This document shows, piece after piece, positions 9,803-18,153 of a DNA stretch of 42,756 nucleotides. The position numbers and the translations under genes were made by a program. Source of the DNA: Anaerolineae bacterium (GTDB taxonomy: Bacteria; Chloroflexota; Anaerolineae; B4-G1; SLSP01). Each line of letters starts with the position of its first letter. The stretch's first letter is position 1. The stretch spans positions 1 to 42,756 of the forward strand of contig JALOOJ010000008.1 of NCBI GenBank assembly GCA_025454475.1, read 5' to 3'. The notes beneath the pieces are model-generated. The model ran no database searches and was not told where the DNA came from. It saw only the letters and a program-made list of their open reading frames with translations.

Positions 9803-11005
9803 GTGTCTGAAGACCTACTGCTTGAGCAACTCCGAACCAGCCTCAAAGCACGGACAGGATGTCGTGAAGATGACATCAGGGTGGTGCGCTCGCCGCTGCG
9901 CGTCTCTCCCTTGGGGGCTCACGTCGATCATCAGGACGGGTTGGTTACGGGAATGGCGCTCGATCAGGCCATCTATCTCGCGTTTCTGCCCCGTGCAGAT
10001 GATTGGGTCCACGTTACGAGCCTGAACTTCGAAGGTTCTGCGGATTTCCGCCTCAATGCGATCCCGCCGCAGATTCCCCGAGACTGGGGCAACTATGCGC
10101 GGGGCGCCGCGCTCGCGTTGGCACAGGCCCACGAGATCCGTGTCGGACTGGATGCTGTGGTGATCGGGGCTATGCCTATTGGCGGCTTGAGCTCGTCTGC
10201 CGCGGTGGGCGTCGCCTATCTGCTGGCGCTGGAGTCCGCCAACGACCTGCAGCTGAGCCCAGAGGAGAACATCGAGCTCGACCGCTATGTGGAGAACGTG
10301 TATCTGGGACTTAGGAACGGCGTGCTGGATCAGTCGGTCATCCTATTGAGCGATCGTGACTGCCTGACCTTCCTGGACTGCAGCACGATGGCGGTGCAGC
10401 GAATACCGACTAAGGCAAGCCGCGAGGAGTATGAACTCCTTGTCGTCTACTCCGGGATTCGGAAAGCCCTCGTCGGGACCGACTACAACAGTCGTGTGGC
10501 AGAGTGTCAGGCGGCCGCGCAGTTGCTCTTGCGCTGGTCAGGTCACCCCGAGGCCAACGGCGACTCGCGGCTCCGACTGGTAGATCCGGCTGTGTATACT
10601 GCATGGGGCGATCGATTGCCGGAGCCACTTGGTCGCCGGGCGAAGCACTTTTTCACCGAGCAGCAGCGGGTGCGTGAAGGGATAGAGGCGTGGCGCATTG
10701 GTGATATCGGGCGCGTTGGCGAGCTGATGCGCGCTTCAGGCGCCAGTTCGGTGAATAACTATGAGTCCGGTTCGCCGCATCTGACATCCTTGTACGAGGT
10801 TCTATGTGCGTGCCCGGGTGTCTATGGTGCGCGTTTCAGCGGCGCGGGCTTTCGTGGGTCATGTGTTGCGTTGAGCCATCCCGACTACCGTGATGAGATC
10901 AGAGGTTTCATCGCTCAGCGTTATCCGGCCCTACACCCGGACATTGCCGACTGCTACAGTGTCCACTTTTGCCGGACGAGCGAATCCGCCCGGCTTCTCG
11001 ACTGA
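9803..11005 (+). CDS. GHMP kinase resembling galacturonokinase
   Basis: A 400-residue GHMP-family sugar kinase. The galactokinase signature is altered to RVSPLGAHVDHQDG at about residues 33-46, in place of RVNLIGEHTDYNDG. The ATP loop is GGLSSSAAVGVAYLLALESAN, and the C-terminal motif is YGARFSGAGFRGSC. From memory of the family, the PLGAHIDHQ block, the YLGLRNGILDQS block and GARFSGAGFRG are close to plant galacturonokinase, which makes galacturonate 1-phosphate; true GalK is encoded separately at 29613-30779 with canonical motifs. The GTG start has TGAGGAG about 10 bases upstream. Substrate preference is inferred from motifs only, and galactose or another hexose remains possible. Confidence 0.82.
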   Translation: MSEDLLLEQLRTSLKARTGCREDDIRVVRSPLRVSPLGAHVDHQDGLVTGMALDQAIYLAFLPRADDWVHVTSLNFEGSADFRLNAIPPQIPRDWGNYARGAALALAQAHEIRVGLDAVVIGAMPIGGLSSSAAVGVAYLLALESANDLQLSPEENIELDRYVENVYLGLRNGVLDQSVILLSDRDCLTFLDCSTMAVQRIPTKASREEYELLVVYSGIRKALVGTDYNSRVAECQAAAQLLLRWSGHPEANGDSRLRLVDPAVYTAWGDRLPEPLGRRAKHFFTEQQRVREGIEAWRIGDIGRVGELMRASGASSVNNYESGSPHLTSLYEVLCACPGVYGARFSGAGFRGSCVALSHPDYRDEIRGFIAQRYPALHPDIADCYSVHFCRTSESARLLD

Positions 11006-11021
11006 CCCGGAGATCTGCGGA

Positions 11022-11546
11022 ATGGCCAGCCGATCGCCTGAAGGAGCCGTAGCGACGCGTAGCCAGATCTCCAGATGGATGGACAGGCTTGGTGTTCTGG
11101 CTGTTTTGTCTCTGGTCCTGGTCGGTACCGGGATCGCGCTGCTTGTTTCGGATCTTCCGCCTGTGGTCGTGAGTTGGGAAACGGCTAGTGAGGTAGGCAC
11201 TGCCGGCTTCAATGTCTACCGTACCCCCGCATGGTCCTCGGCGACGCCGGGTCCAGCGGTACGGGCCAATGTCGACCTGATTCCGGCGGAGGGTGACGAG
11301 ATGGTAGGGGCTGCCTACAGTTTCGTGGACGACGATGCGAGTTTGAGACCATGGCGCCGCTACCGCTACCAGATCGAAGAAGTGGAGTGGAATGGCAGTG
11401 CGACCCTCTACCCGGAGGCCGTTCAGGTCAGAGCCGGGCTTCCGCGCGCCTGGACCAAGGTGGAGGGGTCCTTTTTGATCGTGCTTGGGCTCGCTCTGCT
11501 GTGGAGTCGCCTGCGCCGCGATGTGAGCCTTGGGGTAGATGGGTGA
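11022..11546 (+). CDS. small membrane protein with FN3-like extracellular domain
   Basis: A 174-residue protein with two hydrophobic segments, at about residues 24-43 and 149-162, flanking a beta-rich domain. That domain has fibronectin-III-like spacing: VVVSWETASEVGTAGFNVYR, then YSFVDDDASLRPWRRYRYQIEEV and a WNGS turn. The predicted topology puts the domain outside, with an Arg-rich C-terminus, SRLRRD, inside. The ATG at 11022 is chosen because the longer frame overlaps the kinase gene and its N-terminal residues are uncharacteristic. The GTGA overlap with the next gene suggests coupled translation. Function is unknown. Confidence 0.72.
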   Translation: MASRSPEGAVATRSQISRWMDRLGVLAVLSLVLVGTGIALLVSDLPPVVVSWETASEVGTAGFNVYRTPAWSSATPGPAVRANVDLIPAEGDEMVGAAYSFVDDDASLRPWRRYRYQIEEVEWNGSATLYPEAVQVRAGLPRAWTKVEGSFLIVLGLALLWSRLRRDVSLGVDG

Positions 11547-12604
11547 CGCTGGTCCTCAAGGTCGATCCCGAGCGGCCGGACCCCGAGCCGATTGCGCGGG
11601 CTGCTGCCGTGATCAGGGCCGGGGGGCTCGTTGCTTTCCCCACCGAGACCGTCTATGGTCTCGGGGCGAACGCCCTGGACCCCGAGGCCGTTGCTGGGAT
11701 ATTCCGCGCCAAGGATCGGCCCGCATATGATCCCCTGATTGTGCATCTGCTCGATGCGACCGTACTGCCTGATGTCGTGTCGCAGGTGCCCGATGTCGCC
11801 CTGGAGCTTATCGCGCGTTTCTGGCCCGGTCCGTTGACGCTGGTCTTGCCGCGCGGTCCACAGGTCCCCACGCAGGTGACGGCGGGCGGCGATACGGTCG
11901 CGGTGCGTGTTCCTTCACATCCTGTAGCGCGAGCTTTGTTGGCTGCCGCACAGGTTCCCATTGCGGCGCCCAGCGCGAACCGTTTCGGGCGGGTGAGTCC
12001 CACCTGTGCCGAGCACGTGCTGGCGGATCTGGACGGCCGTATCGACCTGTTGTTGGACGGGGGCAGTACCCAGGTAGGCGTTGAATCCACGGTGCTTTCC
12101 CTCGCCGGCTCCATTGCGACGATTCTGCGTCCGGGCGGCGTGAGCCTTGAGGCGTTGGCCGAGGCTCTGGGCGAAGTTCAAGTGGCTCAGGAGATCCCTG
12201 TCGAGGGCGAGGTCTTGCTCTCTCCGGGGACGACGTCAAAGCACTACGCGCCCCATGCAATCGTAGTCCTATATCGGGGAGGTCGCGAGGCGGTGTTGGA
12301 GAGGATGCGGCAAGACGCGGTCCAACGGGTGGACCACGGGGACACCGTCGGACTTCTGCTTGTGGATGAGGATCTCTCAGCCTTCGGCGCCCTCCCGGTC
12401 CGCCGCGCCTCTCTGGGCACAGTCTCCACGATGGAGGAAGTCGCACAACAACTCTACGCCGCGCTGCGGACGTTGGATCAGGCGGATGTGTCGGTGATCA
12501 TGGTTCGGGACTTCGGGCCGGAGGGATTGGGATTAGCGATTCGCGATCGCCTCACCCGAGCCGCGGCGGGAAGAGTTATCGTCGTGACCGAGGACGCCGC
12601 GTAG
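11543..12604 (+). CDS. L-threonylcarbamoyladenylate synthase (Sua5/YwlC, long form)
   Basis: A 353-residue enzyme that uses threonine, bicarbonate and ATP to make threonylcarbamoyl-AMP, the first step of t6A modification of ANN-decoding tRNAs. The YrdC domain covers about residues 15-205, with GGLVAFPTETVYGLGANA, KDRPAYDPLIVHL, the APSANRFGRVSPT loop and VGVESTVLSL. ILRPGGVS leads to a C-terminal Sua5 domain containing SPGTTSKHYAPHA, which marks the long form. The GTG start overlaps the previous stop as GTGA. The gene is convergent with the sigma factor, only 13 bases apart, leaving no room for an intergenic terminator. Confidence 0.94.
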   Translation: MTLVLKVDPERPDPEPIARAAAVIRAGGLVAFPTETVYGLGANALDPEAVAGIFRAKDRPAYDPLIVHLLDATVLPDVVSQVPDVALELIARFWPGPLTLVLPRGPQVPTQVTAGGDTVAVRVPSHPVARALLAAAQVPIAAPSANRFGRVSPTCAEHVLADLDGRIDLLLDGGSTQVGVESTVLSLAGSIATILRPGGVSLEALAEALGEVQVAQEIPVEGEVLLSPGTTSKHYAPHAIVVLYRGGREAVLERMRQDAVQRVDHGDTVGLLLVDEDLSAFGALPVRRASLGTVSTMEEVAQQLYAALRTLDQADVSVIMVRDFGPEGLGLAIRDRLTRAAAGRVIVVTEDAA

Positions 12605-12617
12605 GCTGATCACGTCT

Positions 12618-13880
12618 CTAGCTGCGCAGGAAATCGCGGAGGCGTCGCGCGTGGGCGGGATGCCGGAGGCGGCTGAGCGCCTGGGCCTCGATCTGTCGGA
12701 CCCTCTCTCGTGTAACCCCGAGCTTTTTGCCTACCTGCTCCAGCGTGTACGTCTGCCCATCCAACAGCCCGTAGCGCATCTGGAGGATCTTGACCTCGCG
12801 TGGGGGAAGATCCACCAGAATCTCCATCAGTTGGTCCCGGAGCATAGCCGAGCTGACGCGGTCGGGCGGCGACGGGCTTTCGGTGTCTTCTACGAAGTCG
12901 CCCAGGGTGCTCTCGCCTTCATCGTCCGTCGGCATTTCCAGCGACAGAGGCCGGCGCGCCACATCCAGCATCTGCTCAACTTTGCGTGATGGGATCTCCA
13001 TCTCGGCGGCAAGCTCTTCAGGTGTGGGGCTGCGGCCAAGCCGCTGGGTTAACTGATGCGAGATCCGCAGCATTTTGTTGATCTGGTCGCCCATATGGAC
13101 GGGAACACGGATGGTGCGGCTCTGGTCCGCAATCGCTCGCGTCACAGCCTGCCGGATCCACCATGTCGCGTACGTGGAGAACTTGTGCCCGCGCTTATAG
13201 TCGAACTTGTTGGACGCGCGGATAAGGCCGATGTTACCTTCCTGGATAAGGTCGAGGAACGGGACGCCGCGTCCGATGTACTTCTTGGCAACGCTGATGA
13301 CGAGCCTTGAGTTCGCCCGGATCAGGTGCTCGCGGGCATCGATCCCATCCTCAAGCTGGTGCTCGAGCTCGTAACGCCGATCGTCGTTGCCATATCTACC
13401 GGCGCCGAGCCTGGCCTGGGCTCTCTTTCCGGACTCCATCCGCATCGCTAGCGAGACTTCCTCGTCCGCTGTGAGGAGTGGGACCTTGCCAATCTCCTTC
13501 AGATAGAGACCGATGGTGTCGTCGATCTCGATGGCACGGTAGATATCCTCTTCGGTCTTCTCTTCGCCGTCGAGATCCTCCAGATCTTCGAGGTCCCCCA
13601 GATCTTCGAGATCCCCAAACGCCTTCGCGAGCCCACTGGGTACCTTTTCGCCAGGCCCACCGACGACAATCCCCGCATCGATCAGCGTGGAAATCGTCTC
13701 ATCCAGTTTGCCGATATCATCCTCGGCCTCAGGGAACACACGCTGAATGTCTTCATAGGTGACATACCCGCGCTCGTTCCCGAGGGCAAGCAGCGTCTCT
13801 GCACCCGTGAGATAGGCATCAAGAGGATCGGTGTCCTCTTCTTGTTCTTCCTCGAATTGCTCTTCCAAAACCAAGACCAC
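12618..13880 (-). CDS. primary RNA polymerase sigma factor (RpoD/SigA)
   Basis: A 420-residue sigma-70. Region 1.1-like helices at about 20-90 are followed by an acidic repeat, then region 1.2 ([18 protein letters not shown]). Region 2 holds [34 protein letters not shown] and [18 protein letters not shown]. Region 3 follows, then region 4 with [15 protein letters not shown] and the helix-turn-helix [21 protein letters not shown]. This completeness marks the housekeeping factor rather than an alternative one. The start is GTG with AAGGA 4 bases upstream. Odd point: the linker before region 1.2 is an in-frame 18-bp tandem repeat rich in Asp, Leu and Glu. The upstream gene group is closed off by a strong terminator at 14058-14092. 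Confidence 0.96.
   Translation of the reverse strand: MVLVLEEQFEEEQEEDTDPLDAYLTGAETLLALGNERGYVTYEDIQRVFPEAEDDIGKLDETISTLIDAGIVVGGPGEKVPSGLAKAFGDLEDLGDLEDLEDLDGEEKTEEDIYRAIEIDDTIGLYLKEIGKVPLLTADEEVSLAMRMESGKRAQARLGAGRYGNDDRRYELEHQLEDGIDAREHLIRANSRLVISVAKKYIGRGVPFLDLIQEGNIGLIRASNKFDYKRGHKFSTYATWWIRQAVTRAIADQSRTIRVPVHMGDQINKMLRISHQLTQRLGRSPTPEELAAEMEIPSRKVEQMLDVARRPLSLEMPTDDEGESTLGDFVEDTESPSPPDRVSSAMLRDQLMEILVDLPPREVKILQMRYGLLDGQTYTLEQVGKKLGVTRERVRQIEAQALSRLRHPAHARRLRDFLRS
13568..13616 (-). repeat. 18-bp in-frame tandem repeat in the sigma-factor gene
   Basis: Units 13581-13598 and 13599-13616 differ at one base, and a partial third copy lies at 13568-13580. They encode the acidic run D-L-E-D-L-G/E between regions 1.1 and 1.2. 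The period is a multiple of three, so copy-number changes would keep the frame. Confidence 0.75.
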
Positions 13881-13994
13881 AGTTCCTTATGGCTACGAGA
13901 GACCTTCCGTGCACCAAGCGTGGGGGGTCACAAGCGGTAGATCTCCCCTGGGTCGTCCGGGTAGAGGTCTGCCTAGGCCCGACAACCCGCCCGC

Positions 13995-14045
13995 ATTGTA
14001 GCATGTCGACGATAATAGAGTAGTGAAGTTGACTGGCTTGTCAAC
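13995..14045 (-). promoter_or_regulatory. possible sigma-factor promoter region with inverted repeat
   Basis: On the minus strand TTGACA lies at 14044-14039, TATTAT at 14017-14012 and TACAAT at 14000-13995, but no pair has ideal spacing (21 or 38 bases). The TTGACA is one arm of an inverted repeat, GTTGAC 14028-14033 with GTCAAC 14040-14045. A promoter must lie between the terminator at 14058 and the GTG at 13880; the exact elements are uncertain. Confidence 0.35.
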
Positions 14046-14057
14046 AGTGCCCGCGCG

Positions 14058-14092
14058 AAAAAAAAGCACGGGTGGTCGTGACCACCTGTGCT
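14058..14092 (-). terminator. rho-independent terminator of the kinase/regulator transcript
   Basis: Read on the minus strand, a 12-bp stem with one A-C mismatch (14092-14081 with 14076-14065) closes a 4-base loop and is followed by a run of eight T. It is the best canonical terminator in the window and separates the DegS/DegU-type genes from the sigma-factor gene. Confidence 0.88.
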
Positions 14093-14182
14093 AACAGGGT
14101 CTACTATAGCATAACCCGCAGCCGAAAGTCAAGAGGCAATCTGCGATTCTCGCTGTAGCAGTACGTGGTGTATTCAGGCGCC

Positions 14183-14215
14183 AACGGTCCCCGGCCACCG
14201 GGGCCGGGGACCGTT
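14183..14215. repeat. perfect 14-bp GC-rich hairpin downstream of the kinase gene
   Basis: Bases 14183-14196 pair perfectly with 14202-14215 around a 5-base loop. It lies 34 bases past the kinase stop, about 90 bases before the canonical terminator, and has no T tract. It may protect the mRNA 3' end, assist termination or be a dispersed repeat. Confidence 0.7.
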
Positions 14216-14249
14216 ACGTGTCCGATCCGGGCTCGCGAAGCGTTCCGGC

Positions 14250-15302
14250 CTAGTCCCAGTGCTGCTCGATTGGCAGCTGAAAGCTGACACGGAGTCCCTT
14301 CCCAGGGGCGCTAGTGAAGTGGATGCTCCCGTTGAGCATTTCGATCCTCTCCCGAAGGGTGCTGAGATTGAGCCGCGCTGCGTCCGCTGAGGCCAACGCT
14401 TCGTCGATCTCAAACCCGATCCCGTTGTCCTCCATCGCCACGCGCACTTCGTCATCCTCGATGTTCAGATGAACCGAGATGCTGGAGGCCTGATCCTGTT
14501 CGCGCGCCAGATGGATCAGTGCCTGAATCACCCGGAAGATGGTGACTTCCTTGTGTGGCGCCAGCCGCCGATCTTTTCCGGTGACGCTCAGCGTCAGGCC
14601 AGTGAATCCCTCATCAGTGATTCCCGAGACATACCGCCGAATCGTCGGGATCAGGCCGAGGTCATCCAGCATCATCGGGCGCAGGTCGAAGATGAACACT
14701 TTGACAGACTTGAAGGCGTTGACCACGCTTCTCTTCAGCTCGCCAAGCTCGTGCCGCGCACGTTCAGGGTCACGATCGAACAGCCGCTCGCAGATCTCAG
14801 CCTGAAGGACCAAGTTGGTCAACGATTGGGCGGGACCATCGTGCATCTGACGCGAGAGCCGCAGGCGTTCTTGCTCCTGCGCTTCGATGATGTTGATGAC
14901 CATCGCCTGTGTTGTGTCTTTGTCGTTGTCTACGGCAGTTCCCGGTTCGGCGATTGCCTCCGGGGGCGCAAAACTGAGCACTTTGGTGTAGAGCTCGGCA
15001 AGACGGCTAAGATTGCGCTGGTCGCTCTGAAGTTTCTCCAGTTGCCCACGCATTGTGAATAGGCGCTGCTGGTTCTCTACAAGTGTGTCGTAACCTTTGC
15101 GGATATCCTCGCGAGGTATGGTATCGAACGATGATTCCACCTGGCGCAAACGACTGACGGCACGTGCATTGGCCTGCATCAAACGGTCCACCTCGCCCAC
15201 CGTTTGCTGGATCAGCATATCGATCTCCTTCAGCTCGCGCTGGATCTGGTCTGAACCGGCGCGACAGAAGTCTGTGAACTGGTCCCAGTTAGTCTCTACC
15301 AT
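14250..15302 (-). CDS. DegS-like cytoplasmic sensor histidine kinase
   Basis: A 350-residue kinase without membrane segments. Residues 10-115 are a long coiled-coil sensor region of the DegS type, rich in Gln, Glu and Arg. HisKA_3 follows with the phospho-acceptor His154 in RQMHDGPAQSL, the H-D-G-P signature of the NarX/DegS class. The HATPase domain shows AMEDNGIGF near 291 and SAPGKGLRVSFQLP near 325. AGAGAGGAA precedes the ATG. The partner regulator lies 32 bases upstream in the same direction, and a hairpin plus terminator follow. The stimulus is unknown; DegS-class kinases sense cytoplasmic or metabolic signals. Confidence 0.92.
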   Translation of the reverse strand: MVETNWDQFTDFCRAGSDQIQRELKEIDMLIQQTVGEVDRLMQANARAVSRLRQVESSFDTIPREDIRKGYDTLVENQQRLFTMRGQLEKLQSDQRNLSRLAELYTKVLSFAPPEAIAEPGTAVDNDKDTTQAMVINIIEAQEQERLRLSRQMHDGPAQSLTNLVLQAEICERLFDRDPERARHELGELKRSVVNAFKSVKVFIFDLRPMMLDDLGLIPTIRRYVSGITDEGFTGLTLSVTGKDRRLAPHKEVTIFRVIQALIHLAREQDQASSISVHLNIEDDEVRVAMEDNGIGFEIDEALASADAARLNLSTLRERIEMLNGSIHFTSAPGKGLRVSFQLPIEQHWD

Positions 15303-15334
15303 AGATTCCTCTCTCTATGCGATACGCGTGCGGC

Positions 15335-16045
15335 CTATTGCTTTGGCAGACGCACCCAACCGTGTCGGAGCGCGTAGATGGCGGCCTGCGTGCGATCGGA
15401 TCGGTTTAGTTTGGCCAGGATCGAGGTGACGTGGTTCTTTACCGTCTGTTGGCTAATCCCAAGCGTCAGGGCGATCTCTTTGTTGCTGAGCCCCTCAATA
15501 ATCTGCTGCAGGATCTCCATCTCGCGCTCGGTGAGAGGCGAGAACGTGGTGTCTTCCGGGCTGATCCCATACCTGCGGTACAACTCAAACAGCCACTGGC
15601 CCGTCTCCTCTTGTGTCATACGTTTGTTCGCGATCAGGTAGTACCCCTGCGCAACGAGATGAATGGTTTCCACGAGCTGCGCGGGCGTTATGTCTTTGGC
15701 AAAGTAGGCCGAGGCGCCAATGCGGATGGCGCGGTAGATCTGCTCTTCGTCATCATAGGCTGTGAGAATGATGATGGCGATGTCCGGATGGTCGTTCTTG
15801 ATCCGTTGTGTCACCTGCATCCCGTTCATCGTGGGCAGGTTGACATCCATTAACACAACATCAGGATGGACCGTCGCGATCATCGCGAGCGCCTCTTCAC
15901 CATCGCTGCTTTCCGCAACGACGACAATGCCCGGTTGCGAGTTCAGGACGTCGCGGATGCCCTGGCGGAAGAAGGGGTGATCATCGACAATGGCAACGCT
16001 GATCACGTCCGTCGGACCAGGCGTCTCAGCTTCCATATCGGTCAC
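15335..16045 (-). CDS. NarL/DegU-type response regulator
   Basis: A 236-residue regulator. The receiver has the acidic pair DD at 21-22, phospho-acceptor Asp67 in LMDVNLP, Thr95 and Lys117. The C-terminal LuxR/NarL helix-turn-helix starts at about residue 168 with PLTEREMEILQQIIEGLSNK and contains ISQQTVKNHVTSILAKL. It is the obvious partner of the adjacent DegS-like kinase. The reported start is GTG at 16045; the ATG at 16036, with GGAA about 9 bases upstream, is an equally good alternative three codons in. The flavoprotein gene upstream ends only 21 bases away, so a shared transcript is likely. Confidence 0.93.
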   Translation of the reverse strand: MTDMEAETPGPTDVISVAIVDDHPFFRQGIRDVLNSQPGIVVVAESSDGEEALAMIATVHPDVVLMDVNLPTMNGMQVTQRIKNDHPDIAIIILTAYDDEEQIYRAIRIGASAYFAKDITPAQLVETIHLVAQGYYLIANKRMTQEETGQWLFELYRRYGISPEDTTFSPLTEREMEILQQIIEGLSNKEIALTLGISQQTVKNHVTSILAKLNRSDRTQAAIYALRHGWVRLPKQ

Positions 16046-16066
16046 TTCCGCGCATTGATGACGGGA

Positions 16067-17116
16067 TCAGGGCTCGACCAATGCGAACAACGTAGGCTGA
16101 CGATCATAGAGCACGAGTTCCGCCAGCTCGTCGGCCGCGACAAGAGCGAGGTTCAGGCCGAAGGGGCCAAGGCCGTTGATGATGTAGACGTCAGGTTGGC
16201 CGGGAAGCTCTCCCACCACAGGCATCGCTCCATCCCTGATGGTGACCCAAGAGGTGAACCGCTCACGGACCGCGGCGTTGGGACAGAGTTGGTTTGCCAC
16301 AGCGCTGAGGCGCCAGAGGATATCCGTTTCGGTGCTGTCCCACCCCGTCAGACAGATGCTTTGGGCGTGGGGCACAAAGAAGATATGCCCATTGTCCAAA
16401 ACCAGCGGACGCGTCAGTGTCCCGGTGTTCTCAAAGACGATGGTGTGGACACACACCGGGTGCAAGATCTCGGCTAGCCCGGGATCGAACCTGATAGCGT
16501 GGACACCATTGGCGAAGATCACCTTGCGCGTCCAGAGGTAGCGCCGATGTGCCGAGACGGCGATACTGCCGTCGAGCTGTCGCTTGACCCCCTCAACCTC
16601 GGCATCGCACTCGACAATGATGTTCTCGTGCTCCAGAAGCTTGTTGATCAGCGCCTGAGGGGTGAACAACAGGTCGTCACTGGTGCTTATGGCCACCTGA
16701 TCGCCATAACGGCTATCGTCCTCAAGCGTCACGTCGTAGCCATATTGCTTGAGCTGTGCTGCTGACTCACGGAACTCTGCCGACTGGCTCGCGTCGACAG
16801 CCAGCCGCAGGCTCCCGACCTTTTCCGATGCTATACCGCAACGCTCCAGCAGAATCTCGAGGCGCACCAGGTTTTCAGAGGTGAGCTCCCACAGGGTGTG
16901 AGCCACCTGGTCGCCCCGCCGCTCGACCGCCTGCGTGAAGGGTTCCGGTGTGCCCAGGAGGGCCAGGCCCGGCTGGTGCTTGACGGTTCCCCCCAGTGAT
17001 TCCGTGGCCTCAAGCACAACAACCTTCAGGCCTTCCTCGGCGAGGGTCGAGGCAACCAGGGCACCGGCTAGCCCCGCACCCACCACAGTCACATCGTAGG
17101 GCTCAATGGCTGACAT
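16067..17116 (-). CDS. FAD-dependent oxidoreductase of the DAO family
   Basis: A 349-residue flavoprotein. The dinucleotide-binding motif VVGAGLAGALVASTLAEEG is at about residues 10-28, followed by the acidic end of strand 2, VVVLEATESLGG. The C-terminal FAD motif is VYIINGLGPFGLNLALVAADELAELV. The order and size match the D-amino-acid oxidase/glycine oxidase superfamily; the substrate cannot be told, and no ThiG or similar partner is adjacent. AAGGAA precedes the ATG. The upstream gene for an anchored Thr/Pro-rich protein ends 16 bases away, and the regulator gene starts 21 bases downstream, so the four genes may form one operon. Confidence 0.85.
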   Translation of the reverse strand: MSAIEPYDVTVVGAGLAGALVASTLAEEGLKVVVLEATESLGGTVKHQPGLALLGTPEPFTQAVERRGDQVAHTLWELTSENLVRLEILLERCGIASEKVGSLRLAVDASQSAEFRESAAQLKQYGYDVTLEDDSRYGDQVAISTSDDLLFTPQALINKLLEHENIIVECDAEVEGVKRQLDGSIAVSAHRRYLWTRKVIFANGVHAIRFDPGLAEILHPVCVHTIVFENTGTLTRPLVLDNGHIFFVPHAQSICLTGWDSTETDILWRLSAVANQLCPNAAVRERFTSWVTIRDGAMPVVGELPGQPDVYIINGLGPFGLNLALVAADELAELVLYDRQPTLFALVEP

Positions 17117-17132
17117 GCTGGTTCCTTTCAGT

Positions 17133-18026
17133 TTACCGTGGAGGCGCCACGATCAGTTCCGCCTGGTCGAAGAACGCTGCGTTGTTAACGTGTGGATAAG
17201 CCGGCTCAGCAAAGAAACAGACGGTGATGCGACCGAGAGGAGGCGATCCCACCGCTCCTTCCTCACCCTCTTTCGGAGAAGGGGCTGCCATCTCAGCCAC
17301 CAAGACAGTCGGCGAGGTCAGAGTGACCGTGCCGCTGTTCTGGTTGATGCGCATCTCGCCACCCCACCGGGCGTTGTTGCAGGTGCCCGAGCCGGTCGGG
17401 TCAATGCCGGCCCTGACGATCAGCGTGTCGAGAGATGAGAAGGCGGCGGCCTTGATGCGGAAGGTGATCCGGCTGCCCGCAGTGGCAGTTACGGTCTGAT
17501 GAACCCAGGTTCGGAACTTCAGCCAGCGTATCGTCTCGATCTTGAGTGTGGTTCCGTTGATCCGGCGGACAGGATCGTCGGCTGCAGTGAACACCGGCTC
17601 GGCATAGGATGTGTCAGTGTTGTACTGGTCGCCACCCTTATAGTTGACGTAGGCATCCCATTCCCACCCGGGGATGCGATTGGGCAGCAGGAAGTCAAAG
17701 TCAGCACCTTCCAGCTTGACGGCGATGAGCGGCACGGGTGTCGAGGTAGGTGTTTCCGTCGGCACACTCGTAGGTATAAGGGTCTTTGTCGGCGCGGGCG
17801 TGTTCGTTGGCCTTGCCATCGGCGTTGGGCGCGGTGTCATAGTTGGGACCGGTGTCCAGGTCGCAGCCGGGGTCTGCGTCGGCTTGGGCGTAGGCACTAT
17901 CTGCGCAACTTGGGCGGGTTGGCGCAGCGAGCTAATGACGATGGCTGCGAGGCCCCCTATAACAGCCAGGTCAAGGACAGCAAGAATGAGAAGGATGATC
18001 CTCTGCGTTTGGCTCAGTGATCTCAT
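17133..18026 (-). CDS. membrane-anchored Thr/Pro-rich protein with beta-sandwich-like C-terminus
   Basis: A 297-residue protein of unknown function. One membrane helix lies at about residues 10-34. A linker at 42-98 is built of T-P, P-T and T-x-T-P units typical of extracellular spacers in this kind of bacterium. The folded part from about 100 to the end is beta-rich, with SRITFRIKAAAFSSLDTLIVRAGIDPTG suggesting a carbohydrate-binding-like or jelly-roll domain. The ATG at 18026 is preferred to the GTG two codons earlier because GAGAAAGTG then falls at ribosome-binding distance. Residues 248-266 look like a translated dispersed repeat. Confidence 0.78.
   Translation of the reverse strand: MRSLSQTQRIILLILAVLDLAVIGGLAAIVISSLRQPAQVAQIVPTPKPTQTPAATWTPVPTMTPRPTPMARPTNTPAPTKTLIPTSVPTETPTSTPVPLIAVKLEGADFDFLLPNRIPGWEWDAYVNYKGGDQYNTDTSYAEPVFTAADDPVRRINGTTLKIETIRWLKFRTWVHQTVTATAGSRITFRIKAAAFSSLDTLIVRAGIDPTGSGTCNNARWGGEMRINQNSGTVTLTSPTVLVAEMAAPSPKEGEEGAVGSPPLGRITVCFFAEPAYPHVNNAAFFDQAELIVAPPR
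17229..17285. repeat. repeat-like insertion inside a coding region
   Basis: The DNA encodes APSPKEGEEGAVGSPPLGR and contains an imperfect hairpin of the CCCTCTTTCGGAGAAGGG type, familiar as an intergenic dispersed repeat. It interrupts the beta-rich domain in frame without a stop. Judged by pattern only; no second copy was found in this window. Confidence 0.45.
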
Positions 18027-18153
18027 AAGCACTTTCTCGTCGCGCTTCAGTCACGGAGGCGCTGATCCACCTTGGTTAGCGCAGGCCCCAGTTTTGGTGA
18101 TATTCTAGTTTGTATCCATCATACTCTAAGGTTACTGCGATGACAAGCCATCG

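Noticed and set aside
13881-14249. tRNA or small RNA gene in the 369-base gap upstream of the sigma factor
   Set aside because: No cloverleaf or conserved T-loop sequence is visible; the gap is accounted for by a terminator, a hairpin and a probable promoter.
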